A stretch of 64,000 nt of DNA, taken from contig NC_051132.1 in NCBI RefSeq assembly GCF_014839805.1, positions 2,914,001-2,978,000 on the forward strand, read 5' to 3'. Origin of the DNA: Manduca sexta (Eukaryota; Arthropoda; Insecta; Lepidoptera; Sphingidae). Position numbers and translations under genes: made by a program. Positions within the stretch are counted from its first letter, which is position 1. The number at the start of each line of letters is the position of its first letter. Below, one piece after another: positions 12,995-24,888 of the stretch. Under the pieces are notes generated by a model. The model was given only the letters and a program-made list of their open reading frames with translations, did no database searches and was not told the DNA's origin.

Positions 12995-13095
12995 CAACAG
13001 CTAAAATTTTTAAGAATTTCGGTTCGTGATTACAATTTTTAATATTGTAAGTATCGAAGGCCATCTCGGTATACTTATTATATGATACCCTTGTT

Positions 13096-13235
13096 TAGTG
13101 TACGCGCTACGCCGTGCTAAGGTCTCTTCGATTCCCAGGTCAAGCAAAGATTGGGAATTCTACTCACTGTCCGTTCAGAGTCTGAAATCGTCCCCCGTAA
13201 ATAGCTGAATAGACTCAACCTCTATTTCAAGGAAC
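13096..13235 (+). repeat. SINE-B copy, degenerate
   Basis: Recognisable by the B-box-like TTCGATTCCCAGGTCAAGCA and the following body, but without a clear tail. Confidence 0.5.
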
Positions 13236-13239
13236 CTAA

Positions 13240-14060
13240 CATAGTCGACAATTGTTGCTTACCAAGAAACAGGAGAAAAGAAAGACGCTATAATTTATTA
13301 TGCATGTGTACAGGATCATTTTAAAATTGCGTTACTAAATGAAAAGAAACCACATATTTATCTTCTTGAAAATAACATTACAATGTTACTCGAAACTTAG
13401 ATGTAAAATAAAAAGTGTAAGTTTCGAATGAAATAAATATTAATAAAAAGTAATTTTAATTTTACACACCCTAATGGCACTAAAATTCCTCTTAAACAAT
13501 TCATCGCACCGACATCACACTTTCAGTCAGAAATTTCACACACACCATACTCACACTAAACTACAATATAAAAGCACAAACTAAAACAATGATTATTTTG
13601 AAAAAACATTCGACATTCATGAATTATTTTTAGGCACAACATTAATAAAGACAATGCCATAATACTCCACTAATAATCAAAATATATAAAACCCAATAAA
13701 CATTAAAAAGTGCTCATATATCTGGAACACCTTAAGTATTGTGAACAGTTCCCCACCCAAACCGCCTGACATAAAGCGCCGAAATCGCGGCCTCAGTCAA
13801 GACTTATTGACCTAGTTGCGCTTACTTTGATCCTAGACAGACCGAGCGTCTTAAGGCTTAAGTACGGCCGATTCGGCGCTGTGAGGCCACTCGGCCTATT
13901 CACACGAATAAGCATGCTCCACAATTTTGTAACGAAAAATCATAAGTTCATGATATTTGAGGGTTGGCAGAAGTGCATGTAGGGCAGGTTTGACCTACGT
14001 CCTGATGAGTTTGATACATAATTTTTTTTTTTTTTGGTGACAGATATGTTGTGTTGGCGA
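13240..14060. other. Unassigned AT-rich DNA
   Basis: No supported gene; frames are short and AT-driven. A GC-richer patch at about 13790-13910 has no recognised feature. Confidence 0.3.
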
Positions 14061-14063
14061 AAA

Positions 14064-14293
14064 GCGGCAATAGCCTAGTTGGTTGTGGAACGGACTGCTG
14101 AGACGAATGTCCGCGGTTTCGAATCTCAAGGGCACACACGTCTGATTTTTCTAAAATAATTATGTGTGTAATCTTTATAAGTTATCAGTTACTTTAACGG
14201 TGAAGGAAAACATCGTGAGGAAACCTGTATATCTGAGAAATTCTCTATAGGAATTTGAGGGTGTGTGAAGTCTACCAATCCACACTAGGCCAA
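14064..14293 (+). repeat. SINE-A copy joined to a half foldback element
   Basis: Starts GCGGCAATAGCCTAGTTGG and proceeds normally until CACACTAGGCCA, where it stops mid-family. The next bases (14294-14531) belong to the GGGGCC foldback family, so the two are joined inside both elements. Confidence 0.75.
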
Positions 14294-14531
14294 CCCCTCC
14301 CTATCTTTGTATTTGATTACTTCCGTTGCGGGATAAAATGACATATTAGTTTTCCCTGAGACTCGCCGAGCTTCATAAATTGCGTGCCACTATTAATTCT
14401 GGCTTATAGGAGTTGTAGAGGTGGGCGAGAGAGCGGGAAACCTATACGGCTATCGAAGCTGTCCTTCGAATAGAACGCCTGTTATTGCAAGAAGACGGAT
14501 TCGCCCCAACAGAAGCAATAGGGGCCCTTAT
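14294..14531 (+). mobile_element. Half copy of the GGGGCC foldback (MITE-like) element
   Basis: Matches the right half of the full element at 51736-52175, including GACTCGCCGAGCTTCATAAA-type inner sequence, a segment like GGCTATCGAAGCTGTCCTTC and a right end with TATTGCAAGAAGACGGATTC and AATAGGGGCCC. The left arm is absent. Confidence 0.6.
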
Positions 14532-14829
14532 TATTTACTATAAATTGTATATTATATTCGTGTGAGTAGTCGATCGGACGCCGGATCGAATACATCAACA
14601 TAATCGGTGGTGTTTTGGTATCCCTTGTAATTAGGACAGGCGGAGTGCCAGCCCTAGCAGCGCCGAGCCTCCTTCACTCGGCTGTGGGACAAGTCAGAAG
14701 ATAGCTGTGTACCTACCACCTTTATATAGTTATTTTTCATCCTTTTCTTTATCTGGTTCCTTCATCCGATGTCTCTCTAGCTCCATATCATGAGAAGCAT
14801 CTAAAATCTGATATTAGTGAAACGCCTTT

Positions 14830-15015
14830 TTTGATATGAATGATGAGACGAGCTTGCCATTCGCCTGATGTTAAGCGATACGACCGCCCATAAACACTAG
14901 AAACACTATGTAAAACTTTGAATTACAAGGTATAGTTTGGTATTCCACTGCGCTCGCCATCCTGAGATATGAGATGTTAAGTCTCATTATGTCCAATAGT
15001 TACACTGGCTACATA
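14830..15015 (-). repeat. Repeat-C copy
   Basis: Antisense copy with GAATGATGAGACGAGCTTGC at the 3' end of the family and GTATTCCACTGCGCTCGCC in the core. Confidence 0.75.
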
Positions 15016-15806
15016 TGTCTGATTTATTAATCACCTAATCTCAATCCGACCTACTTTATTATAATTAGCTTTTGGTCGTAACTCGTCTCGCGTGAATTTC
15101 CTGGCAAATGCTAAATCCATGTGTCAAATGTCATTCGAATCCATCTAGCATGATAGGTATAGTCAACAAAAGTGAATGATCAAATTGAAAATCAAATTCA
15201 CTTTAAAACTTTTGCGTCTGTATCTACAATTGCTTTTTTCTTCACTAAAATCAACTTCATAGTGTTTTCTTTATTTTAGATAAAGAAGAAACATTTTCGA
15301 TTAAAGGTTATAATGTTTTCATCTACTTTTGTGGTTGATATATACATCAATTACTAGCTAATATCCAAATAACCAAATGCAATTAAAGCTTATAATAATA
15401 GGAAAGACATAAACATCAGGAGTACACCAGCCACATTGATTGCTACAGATAAGAATACCCATATAAATAATTATTACATTAGTTTACAAAAGCCCCTCTC
15501 TCATGTCTTGTTCCACATCAGTAAAGCCCTTCCATTTTAGGGTCCCCTCACATTTCGGCGGTTCCAATTAGGGCCGCGTCACGTTTATTGCACCGTTAAG
15601 TGATTTTAATGAATTCCGACATATTCCAGCTTTGTTTGATCCGGTCATTACGCGTCACGCTGTTGTTTAAACATGTATTGCTGATTTGCATATAAGAGGG
15701 TAGGTAGAGGTGTCTCAACTAAATGCGTCACTCAACGCTTTAACTAGACGTTAAATTAAAAAAAAAGATTGAAGTTTTAATTGTTTAACGAAGGTGTAGA
15801 TGATTA

Positions 15807-16043
15807 TCTCGGTGGCGTAGTTGTATTTAGGTACCACTGTGGTGATGTCTTGGTTCGATCCCCGGGTCGGGCAGTGATGAGACTTACTCAATTTCAGCCG
15901 CGAGTCAGGAATTTGTGTCCGATATGGCGATAGGCTCGCCCTCTATCACATCATGGGACGGAATACAGACATAAGTTGGTCCAGCAGTTGTGCCTCTGCC
16001 TACCTCTTCGAGTATAAAAGGTGTGAGTGTGGGTGTGATGTAG
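15807..16043 (+). repeat. SINE-B copy
   Basis: Head TCGGTGGCGTAGTTGTATTT, B-box GGTTCGATCCCCGGG, tail CTCTGCCTACCTCTTCGAG then TATAAAAGGTGTGAGTG. Confidence 0.8.
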
Positions 16044-16738
16044 ATCTTCGCGAATAAATTTGTTTAAGGGGATAACACCTTAATCAGTTTTAACTCTGAG
16101 TTCTTAATTTTTTGTACAGATAAAAATGACAAATAATACGTACTTTTGTCCGCGTCTTTATATAATGCAATGCTCTTTATATAATCAAACTCATAGTTTC
16201 CATACTTACTGTCTCAACTTCCTAAATGTAGTAATGGGGGCACATCACAGACTTATAAAGAACAGATCACAGTAGCAAGCTTAAACACAGGTTATTTGTG
16301 TACTTACGAATTTTACTGAAAATATAGCCGATGATAAAACTATGTAAAATAATTTCGCACCTTTAGAATTACAATTCGATAATTACACGAAAGTCGATGT
16401 TGCATTCGACAGTATATCACTTTTCAAATGTGGATTATAAAATTGATTAAACGGTTTATTGCACATGCGTCATTGTAATTCTATAGGTGCGATTTAAGAA
16501 AACAAAACTACTAATAAAAAAAACTAGTGAAGTTTCAATACTTCTTTTATATATTAGTGTTTACATACTCTTTGTTTCTTTTGAGACATAACAGCTCACA
16601 TAACAGATATGATTGTCATTATTATATTATAATTCTCTTTGATTGTCATTGTCAAAATTAAATACTAATGTTGATAAATTTTTTACTATAGACATATTCA
16701 AAGAAGTTTTGTTCCATTCTAAGCTGTAGGTATTTACA

Positions 16739-19700
16739 ATGACTTCGCGCAAGATAGAAGATCTTCACGAAGTACTTCTGCAGAAGTTGCTGTCGGAGTC
16801 GGGGTTGGAGTGTTTGAAGTCCGCTCCGGAGTCGCTTGAGTCCTCTACAACATCAGGGGAGAGCGAGGAACAAGGTACCTCTTCTATAGAATCGCACACT
16901 AGGATTTGACGTTCAATAAATTGGTAACAGTTTTGATCAAAAAGTAATTTGTAAATAAAAACTTTCGATCGTGGGTTTGCCCGCGTGAAAGAGTTATTAT
17001 TTGAGTTATATTTTCCCGGAATAGAAAATAACTTATGTCCTTTCCAGGGTATTAAATTATCTCCATACCTAATCTCATCGAAATTTCAATTTTAACCAGG
17101 AGTTCTTGAGATTAGCACGTTCAAACAAAGAAACAAACTCTTCAGCGTTCTATAATAGTATAGATTAAGAAGCAAACCAGTCCGAAAACGTAAAGTGTAA
17201 CTGAATGCTTATCTAATAATTATTTAACTTTATTTATTAAAATAAAAAGGTCATAATTATATTATTATCTATTAAACTCAAATCTTTGACAATCCATCAA
17301 CGCATAATATATATTACAATATTGTAAACTTCAACAGTGCCATGCGAAGAAGAAGAAAAACCCGTTCCAGAAATTATAATCGAAGAAGAAGAAAAACCGG
17401 AGAAGACAGAAGCAATACCAGAGGAACAGCCAGACGTGTTCCCAACGCCTTCGCTCAGAAAGCTATTGCCTGACAAAATACGCAAAATAGAGGAGCAGAA
17501 TCGGATCCACGTGTTACCAGATGAGTTCAAGACTGATATAGACCCTACGGCTATACCTAGGATAGCTTTCACAGCCCAGCAGAAGTATATAGATGCCCTA
17601 GCGTCGATTGTCGGATGTACTAAATATAAAAGCAGTTTGGCGGAGTTCTGGTTTCTGGACACTTTGGCGAATTTGCTGCGAAGAGCTCAGGAGGACGATA
17701 TGGATCGACGTTAGTAATAATACTAGTCCGCAGTGTAGCTGTTGTACACCAATTGCCATGCGGCGGTCTTGGGTTCGATTCCTGGTGTATTAACGTTGGG
17801 TTTTCTGCTCGATGTCAGTTTGGAATTTTGCCTAGTTAATGGCAACAGCATAATCCCTATTACGTGGGGCTTAAGATAGGTGGCGAAATGTGGGTATACT
17901 CCCCTGCCTGCCTTTCCCTCCCTCTAATAAAGGCGTGATGTGATAAATGTTTATGTTCTAGCCACTCAAGCAGTGTTGATACTGTGGTTTTGCGAATGGA
18001 TGAAAGAGATGCAGCACTTCGACGCGGCTGATAGGAAACGAATGTTGAAGAGGTTTCAAGTAAGTATGATACAGATATTAACAATGGACAGTTTTTACGT
18101 ATTATACGGTCCTATGAAGCTCTCATACATCAAAGAATTTTTATACTATAGGTAGACTTACTAAAAATATTCTGAAATATATATTTTTAATGCAAATAAA
18201 ATTTCTTGTTCCATAAATTATTAGCCGGCTACAAAAGATATGATCTAATATAAAATATCCTTTACCCATTTTTTTTTCTAGTTCTAAACCTTACAAAAAC
18301 AAATACCAATCCTCCCTTCGAACCCAATTTTTCCAAAACAATTAACACCTCGAAAACAGGACAACATGCTGTCAGCTGCAATATTCGTCGCGGAGAACGA
18401 CCGTCTACCAAGCCCGGATGAAGCGGGGGTGTACTACAAAACCCAGGAGACTGATGACCAAGGATCCCGACCTGCTACGACGGAATCCAAACACGTGGTC
18501 ACCTTCGAAGGCGCCGCGTATGAATGCTGCCTTCGGGATTTGACCAGGATCATACATTACATTTTTGACCTGTAAGCATAGTGTTTCATGTCATCCCGTA
18601 CTTAAAAGCGATGAGTTTTAGCGAATATATCGCCAAAACGGACCCAGGGTTTATACCAGAGACCTTTGTTTTGTCTGGAAAAGGTCGTTTTAGCAATACG
18701 ACCGCCTGTTGTCACACGTGCTATATTAAGTTAATAAGTATGTTTGTGTGATTGTCATTTACTTATATAACCACCACATGAGTGGTGTAAAATAGATATC
18801 TATTTATCTCCATAAGAAAGATGAAATTCTGACCTTCTAAAATAAAACTGGGTGACTGGAAATACTTTTTTAATTCACCATTATACTAGTCACTGACTTA
18901 ATTGTAAAGGCCAAGACTATATTCCTAAAATCAAACAGCTTGACAGTTTTATATTTTCCAACTGTGCCTTATTCTATCTTAGATGTTTCGTTACAGATTC
19001 AGCACCGACTACCAATATAACTTGGTACGTTCAGTATTCACCTTTACTCCAGAATATACGCTGATAGATGCTCCCTATCAGATACAGAATCCTAAGAGGC
19101 TGTATGCACCTCTTAAAGCAAAACCTAAGAAAGAGAAGTCCCCGAAGAAAGAATCAAAGCCGCCAGTCAAAGGGAAGAAGAAAGAAGCGGATACAGAAGA
19201 GTATTTGGCTTTGATGGAGGCTAGTTTCGATGTTCTAGAAATTTCTAGATTTTTTGCAGTAGTTTCGAGCAAATTATTGTAACTAGGTTTTCTGCAACAT
19301 GCTTGAAAATGTGCGGTCTCCCCAATTGGATAGGCATAAGGGTAAACAGCGATAAACTAGTTAGGAGTGGAACGGACTGCTAAGACGAATATACGCAGGG
19401 TAAAAACCCAAGAGCACGCACCTCTGACTTCTAAAGTTATGTGTATTCTTTGCTATAACAGTGAAGAAAAACATTTAAGGGAAACCTGTATACCTGAGAA
19501 GTTCTCTATAATAATTTTGAGGGTATGTGAAGTTTGCCAATCCGCACTAAACATTTATAACTAACATTAAGATATATGTCCCGTATATTCCACAGGAATT
19601 GAGAATGCTTATTAGACAACGCACGTAATTGCAAAGAGACGGATATGCCCCCGTAGACGGAATATGGCCCATGATCATATATATATATTTATAATTTAGC

Positions 19701-21058
19701 AGCCTTATAAGACAGCATATTTGAGGCACTATATTTATTGATAACAACTCTCATCGTAAAAATTAAATAATACATACATACATACATAGTATCACGCCTT
19801 TATCCCATAGGGGTAGGCAGAGATTATAGATTGCCATTTTGCACGGTCCTGGCATACTTCTCGCGCTTCCTCAACCTTCAGTAATACTTTCATGCATTCC
19901 CTCCGGTTCCGGGTACTTTTGACCTGGCCTTTACTGAGAATGTCAGATATCTGACATTCGAAGGTTCGGTGCGGTCGACCCCTACCGGCTCTTCCATCCA
20001 CATTCGCCTTATAAACCCTCTTTGTCAGTCTCTTATCATCCATCCTCTTCAAATGCCCAAACCACCTTAGCATACCCTTCTCAATTTTTTAACTACATCC
20101 TCTGTCACTCCACACATATCCATTACCGTAGTATTCCGCACTCTATCATTCAAAGTCACCCCACACATACTTCTTAACGCTCTCATTTCCACTGCTTTAA
20201 TTTTACTTTCATGCTTTTTTGCCATACCCAACTTTCACTACCATACATCAGAGTGGGCAATAACACTCCTCTATAGACAGCCAGTCTTGCCTTTTTGGAC
20301 ACTTTGCAACTACCCATAAAAGTGTGCAGCGCCCCATTCACCCGATTCCCTGCACTCACACGTCTATCTATATCACTATTATTCCTTCCATCACTAGTAA
20401 AAACACAACCCAGATACACAAACTCTCTTACTTGCTGTAGCCTTTCATCACGGATTATAATGTTGCATTCTGTCATGCTATCGTCCCTTTCAAACACCAT
20501 AACTTTCGTTTTATTAATATTCACTTTCATACCCTTTCTCCCAAAAGCACCATCCATAATTGTCACTAACTTTTGCAACTCTTCCGCCGATGAAGCAAGA
20601 ATTACTTGATCAGCGTAGAGCAAACAATTGAGTGACAACTCATTCATCCTCAGCCCTTACTCACTCTCTTTTATATCCTTTAGATAGCTATCCATGAATA
20701 GGTTGAACAGCCATGGAGACGCTACACATCCCTGTCTCACACCCTTATTAATGCGAAACCAGTTAGTGTAGGCTCCATTTATTCTAACACAAGCACTAGA
20801 GTTCAAGTTAAATAAACAATGTTTCCAAATAATTTAAGATCTCATTTACTCCCACAGTTAAAAGCGAAAGAAGAACGCGAGTTAGAAGAATTAGAAGAAA
20901 AAGAACGGGAAGAATGGAACCGTCGCAATCAGATCCTGCCCTTGGTGTTTGCGGCTGATGACGCGTTCTTCGATAAGTACTGGCCTCCGCCGCCGCCCGA
21001 GCCCGAGCCGGAGCCCGAACCGGACACCAAGGGCAAGGGCAAAGGCAAGAAGAAGTAG
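16739..21058 (+). CDS. Six-exon gene for a 417-aa acidic protein, candidate ciliary/axonemal protein
   Basis: Exons are 16739-16874, 17338-17709, 17962-18059, 18360-18571, 18997-19231 and 20858-21058 (TAG). The phases join without a stop and give 417 residues. No signal peptide or membrane segment is visible. Residues about 46-80 are Glu/Lys/Pro-rich (PCEEEEKPVPEIIIEEEEKP). The core at about 110-270 is best conserved in character: helical, with WFCEWMKEMQHFDAADRKRM. Then come a Lys-rich stretch, a Glu/Arg coiled-coil piece (KEERELEELEEKEREEWNRR), a run of Pro-Glu pairs and the end KGKGKGKKK. Such acidic plus Lys/Gly composition is frequent in axonemal proteins. Resemblance to the CLAMP/C1a-32 type (CABCOCO1) is only an impression. 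The exon 4 acceptor and the exon 5 donor (GAT/GTTCTA, weak) are the least certain joints. Introns hold SINE-B, SINE-A and LINE insertions. Confidence 0.7.
16957..17165 (+). repeat. Repeat-D copy in intron 1 of the 16.7-kb gene
   Basis: Begins near TCGTGGGTTTGCCCGCGTGA and ends CTCTTCAGCGTTCTATAAT then AGTATAGAT, the same 3' terminus as the elements at 22165-23083 and 41094-41333. Confidence 0.65.
17727..17944 (+). repeat. SINE-B copy in intron 2 of the 16.7-kb gene
   Basis: tRNA-like head with GGTTCGATTCCTGG and a tail ending CTAATAAAGGCGTGATGTGA, immediately upstream of the polypyrimidine tract of exon 3. Confidence 0.7.
19346..19550 (+). repeat. SINE-A copy in intron 5 of the 16.7-kb gene
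   Basis: Head CAGCGATAAACTAGTTAGG and body to TTGCCAATCCGCACTAAAC, then lost. A fragment resembling the end of the GGGGCC foldback element follows (about 19600-19672, with GTAATTGCAAAGAGACGGAT). Confidence 0.7.
19770..20810 (-). mobile_element. Non-LTR retrotransposon (LINE) fragment, RTE-like
   Basis: Minus-strand reverse transcriptase remnant. In reading order: VRQGCVASPWLFNLFMD, an in-frame stop, the catalytic-region equivalent LLYADQVILASS (families have YADD here, so one Asp is replaced by Gln), then KVNINKTKVMVF, FVYLGCVFTSDG, and after a frameshift the C-terminal LRWFGHLKRMDDKRL and RAGRGRP. The 3' end reads CTCTGCCTACCCCTATGGG, then ATAAAGGCGTGAT and a TATG-type short repeat. 5' truncated, with at least one stop and one frameshift: dead. 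RTE-like placement rests on the WFGHL..R.....RGRP ending. Confidence 0.85.
20183..20770 (-). pseudogene. Reverse transcriptase remnant of the LINE
   Basis: Covers the palm region of the reverse transcriptase. An in-frame TAA lies just before LRMNELSLNCLLYADQ. The catalytic YADD box reads YADQ, which by family knowledge would abolish metal binding. The thumb and C-terminal part continue in another frame at 19792-20073. Confidence 0.8.
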
Positions 21059-21068
21059 GGCAAAGGCA

Positions 21069-21074
21069 AATAAA
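21069..21074 (+). terminator. Poly(A) signal AATAAA of the 16.7-kb gene
   Basis: AATAAA eleven bases after the TAG, giving a very short 3' UTR. Its position supports 21058 as the true end of the coding region. Confidence 0.6.
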
Positions 21075-21182
21075 GTATATTAGTGTATTAATTGTAAACT
21101 TTGTTTTGTAATATTGTTTTAAATATGGACGCTCCGGTAAAATGAGTGACGGAGCCTATTATAACATTGTTCTTATTATGAC

Positions 21183-21412
21183 TGCTCCGGTAGCGTAGTT
21201 GTGTTGTGCGCGGTACGAGGCCACTTCGGAGTCCTGGGTTTCAAATCCCGGGATATTGGGATTTTCTGTTCAATATAAACTCTGAGTCTGGAATTTGTTC
21301 CAGATATGGTTATAGGTTCCTATCACATCATGGGATGGAGCACACAGAGCCAAAAAACTGTGCCGTGGTTGCGCCTCTGCCTGCCTCTTCAGGCGTAATG
21401 TGTGATGGTTCT
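21183..21412 (+). repeat. SINE-B copy downstream of the 16.7-kb gene
   Basis: Head GCTCCGGTAGCGTAGTTGTG, B-box GGTTTCAAATCCCGGG, body with CTGAGTCTGGAATTTG and a shortened tail ending in TTCAGGCGTAATG. Confidence 0.75.
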
Positions 21413-21911
21413 TGTGATGTTAATCCAGGACCATGTTTCAAATATTATATTAATTGATTCATAAAGGATAGTTTTAGGATAATTAAATACTGGGAATTAA
21501 TTAATTTATTTTTATTAGTACACTTTATTTAAAAAAAATGTAAAGGCGGACTTAGCGCAGATTCAGTCCACCTTATTATTTTACTTACTGTTTGAGATGT
21601 AGATGATAATGAACAAAAACTCCATCAGATTAAAGTACATTTAATATTTCTAATCATATCACTGTGTAATGGTACAAGAATATCATCTTTACACGAACTA
21701 CAGTTGTGCAGTACTTACGAGACTCATGGAAATAGTTCGGGTCAAAAAGTGACCCACTGACAAAATTCTTTCTAATACAGCAATTTTTTATTAATCAATA
21801 ACATGAATTGTTTAATTTTACAGCCAATTGTGAGATCATTAAATCCCCTTAGTTCAAACCAAAAATAATTCAAATAGTATTTTTATTTGATACGGTCTTT
21901 TATATTATTTC

Positions 21912-22132
21912 TATACTAGCTTTTGCCCGCGGCTCCGCCCGCGTTATAAAGATTTTCAGGCTAAAGTTTTCCGTTATAAAAGTAGTAGTTTCCCGGGAGC
22001 CTATGTTCTTCCCAGGGTCTCAAACTGTCTCCATACCAAATTTCATCTTAATACGTTGGGTAGTTTTTGAGTTTAACACGTTCAGGCAGACAGATGCAGC
22101 GGGGGACTTTGTTTTATAATATTTTTTTTAGA
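21912..22132 (+). repeat. Repeat-D copy, best preserved head
   Basis: Starts TAGCTTTTGCCCGCGGCTCC, a head seen repeatedly in the window, and continues to GGGGGACTTTGTTTTATAAT. Confidence 0.75.
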
Positions 22133-22164
22133 ACTTTTTAAGAGGAATAATCCCGTCATAAATC

Positions 22165-23083
22165 TTTGTTGCATAACTTTAATCGTTTACGCAGCGCACG
22201 CAACGGAAGCTCTCAAAACTAATAATTTTTCCCCGTTTTTGCAACATGTTTCATTACTGCTCCGCTCCGATTGGTCATAGCGTGATGATATATAGCCTAT
22301 AGCACTCCAGGAACAAAGGGCTATCCAACACAAAAAGATTTTTTCAGTTCAAACACGGTAGTTCCTGAGATTAGCCATTACTGCTCCGCTCCTATTAGTC
22401 ATAGCGTGATGATATATAGCCTATAGCACTCTAGGAACAAAGTGCTATCCAACACAAAAATATTTTTTCAGTTCGATCTGATAGTTCCTGAGATTAGCCA
22501 TTACTGCTCCGCTCCTATTGGTCATAGCGTGATGATATATACCCCATAGTACTCCACGAACAAAGAACTATCCAGCACAAAAATATTTTTTCAGTTTAAA
22601 CCGGTAGTTCCTGAGATTAGCCATTACTGCTCCGCTCCTATTGGTCATAGCGTGATGATATATAGCCTATAGCACTACACTAATAAAGAGCTATCCAACA
22701 CAAAAAGAATTTTTCAGTTCGAACCGGTAGTTCCTGAGATTAGTCATTACTGCTCCGCTCCTATTGGTCATAGCGTGATGATATATAGCCTATAGCACTC
22801 CACGAACAAAGGGCTATCCAACACAAAAAGAATTTTTCAGTTTGGACCGGTAGTTCCTGAGATTAGCCATTACTGCCCCGCTCCTATTGGGTATAGCGTG
22901 ATGATATATAGTCTATAGCACTCCACGAACAAAGGGCTATCCAACGCAAAAAGAATTTTTCAATTTGGACTGGTAGTTCCTGAGATTAGCGCGTTCAAAC
23001 AAACAAACAAACAAACAAACAAACAAACAAACAAACAAACAAACAAACAAACTCTTCAGCTTTATATAATAGTATAGATTTCA
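22165..23083 (+). repeat. Dispersed element with internal 123-bp tandem expansion
   Basis: Begins TTGCATAACTTTAATCGTTT and ends ATAATAGTATAGAT. Between about 22253 and 22990 it holds six tandem units with starts at 22253, 22377, 22500, 22623, 22746 and 22869, giving periods of 124, 123, 123, 123 and 123 bases. Each unit starts ATTACTGCTCCGCTCC (CCCCGC in the last) and ends TTCCTGAGATTAGCC. A related element at 41094-41333 has the same ends but a single unit. Confidence 0.9.
22996..23051 (+). repeat. AAAC microsatellite
   Basis: About 14 perfect AAAC repeats between the tandem array and the 3' terminus of the dispersed element. Other family members have only two to four units here. Confidence 0.9.
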
Positions 23084-23084
23084 A

Positions 23085-23840
23085 TAAAAATTAACTTTCA
23101 ACTAAAAAGTTGGAAGTGAGTGAATAAAGTTCATTCGGGTTAATTAACTAGTACAATCGAGGGCATGAGAGTACTGATCCATGGCCGAAAAAGAGAAAAA
23201 GAGCGGACAAGTGACTGAATGTGAATGTCTCCTCTGCCCCCAGGGACCTAATTTAGAGATTGAAACGTAGTACATTAATGAACTATTTTCTTAACCCGAA
23301 TGAACTATTATTTATCTTGATGGCATATTATTTATGTGGCTTCATATATTCAGACGAGAAAAACATTGAAAAGCCAATTTGTCCTCACACTAAGACAAAT
23401 ATCCATGAGGTCCAACTACGAAACGGGTCCTTCAATCTTTACAAAAACTATGAGACCTATTCTCGTAGTTCTTAATACCCAGGACATAAAGCTCATATAA
23501 GTGTGGGGACAAACCAATCAAGTTATATGTGACAAAATTTATGCCAAATACTAAATATCAAAGAAATACCTAGAGTACTACTAGAGTTTTTATATTTAAC
23601 GAAATACATTTAGAATACTTTCATTATTTACAAATATTTCTAGATAATCCTAAATTACGAGATATATTGAAATTATATTATATTTGGTTATTATAACAAT
23701 AACTAAAAATACTTACATTTTAATAACTATTTGTATTATATCTATTCGGTTATGGCAAATCCTTTTTTTGAACTCTTGAAAAATGGTTGTAATAAGCCAT
23801 TGGGTTGGCGCTCCATAATTTATTATTAGTAGAAGTAAAT
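23085..23840. other. Unassigned AT-rich DNA
   Basis: No gene, repeat family or regulatory site recognised. A 71-codon frame at 23260 has no motif. Confidence 0.3.
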
Positions 23841-24226
23841 AATAATATCAACCCTGTATTATATACTGTCCCACTGCTGGGCACGGACTTCTCTACTGAC
23901 AGGGTTTAGGCCACCATGCTGGCATAATGCTGATTGGCAGACTTCACATACCTTCGATTTTTTTAAGAACCTTACAGTTATGCTAGTTTCCTCACGATGT
24001 TTTTACCCAGTAACACGTTGAGTGCGAAACCAGGTCTGAAACATCTTGTGCATATCTAGCTAACAGTGCGACAAAGAAAAGTATGGAATAATCCGTGTCG
24101 CTTCGAAGGTGTTAAAGCAAGTGTTAAGTCACACATAACTTTATAAAAGTCAGAGGTGCGCTTGGGTTTTGAACCTGCGGACATTCGTCTTGTCAGTCCA
24201 TTCTGCTCTCAACTAGGCTATCGCAA
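23841..24226 (-). repeat. SINE-A copy with internal insertion
   Basis: Antisense copy running from the TATT-type tail to GGCTATCGCA at the head. About 100 bases around 24010-24115 have no counterpart in other copies. Confidence 0.75.
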
Positions 24227-24888
24227 GTTTATACATATCAAGGGATAGGAGAGGTATTTTATATGATATCCTATAATAACTAATAAGCAACATTATTGAC
24301 TTTTTGAGATGCATTAAGAAAAGAAGGAAGGAAACTAACGCGAGGTAATCTGGACATACAGGAATCTGAAGGTATGTGAAGTCTACGAACCCATTAAGAC
24401 AGTATGGTAGATGTGAGGCCAATTTGTCCATTGTCGAGGTCCGTGTTTACAAGGATTGTAAGTGATACATGTCTGATAATTGTAATTTAGAAAATTCTAG
24501 ATTGATACGACAAACCCAAAAATGATGTAATATACACCGTGATTTTATATTCGTTTTGGAAGCGAACATTTTAAATTCTGTATCAATAATAGAGTTAAAA
24601 AAATACAATATATATTTTTTAATAAACATTAAAATTCATGTTTACGAATAATAAATGAGAACTCGTGGTAATGCAACTAAATCTCACGTACTACGTACAC
24701 TACGATCGATGCCATTCATAACTATGAATAATTGTCGCGAAGGTACTATATCAAATTCGGACGAGTGAAAAATAATATCAAAAACATTTTTTTACTATCA
24801 ACAGCACAATAAATTCACTATTTTTTGATCCTACAAATTATTCTATATAACCACATTTTGGTTCCAAAACAACTATAAAACCACGCTC

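Noticed and set aside
20295..20609. 104-codon plus-strand frame
   Set aside because: Antisense shadow of the LINE reverse transcriptase.
22996..23051. AAAC array and 123-bp units as a CRISPR-like array
   Set aside because: The units are directly adjacent with no variable spacers, and the genome is eukaryotic.
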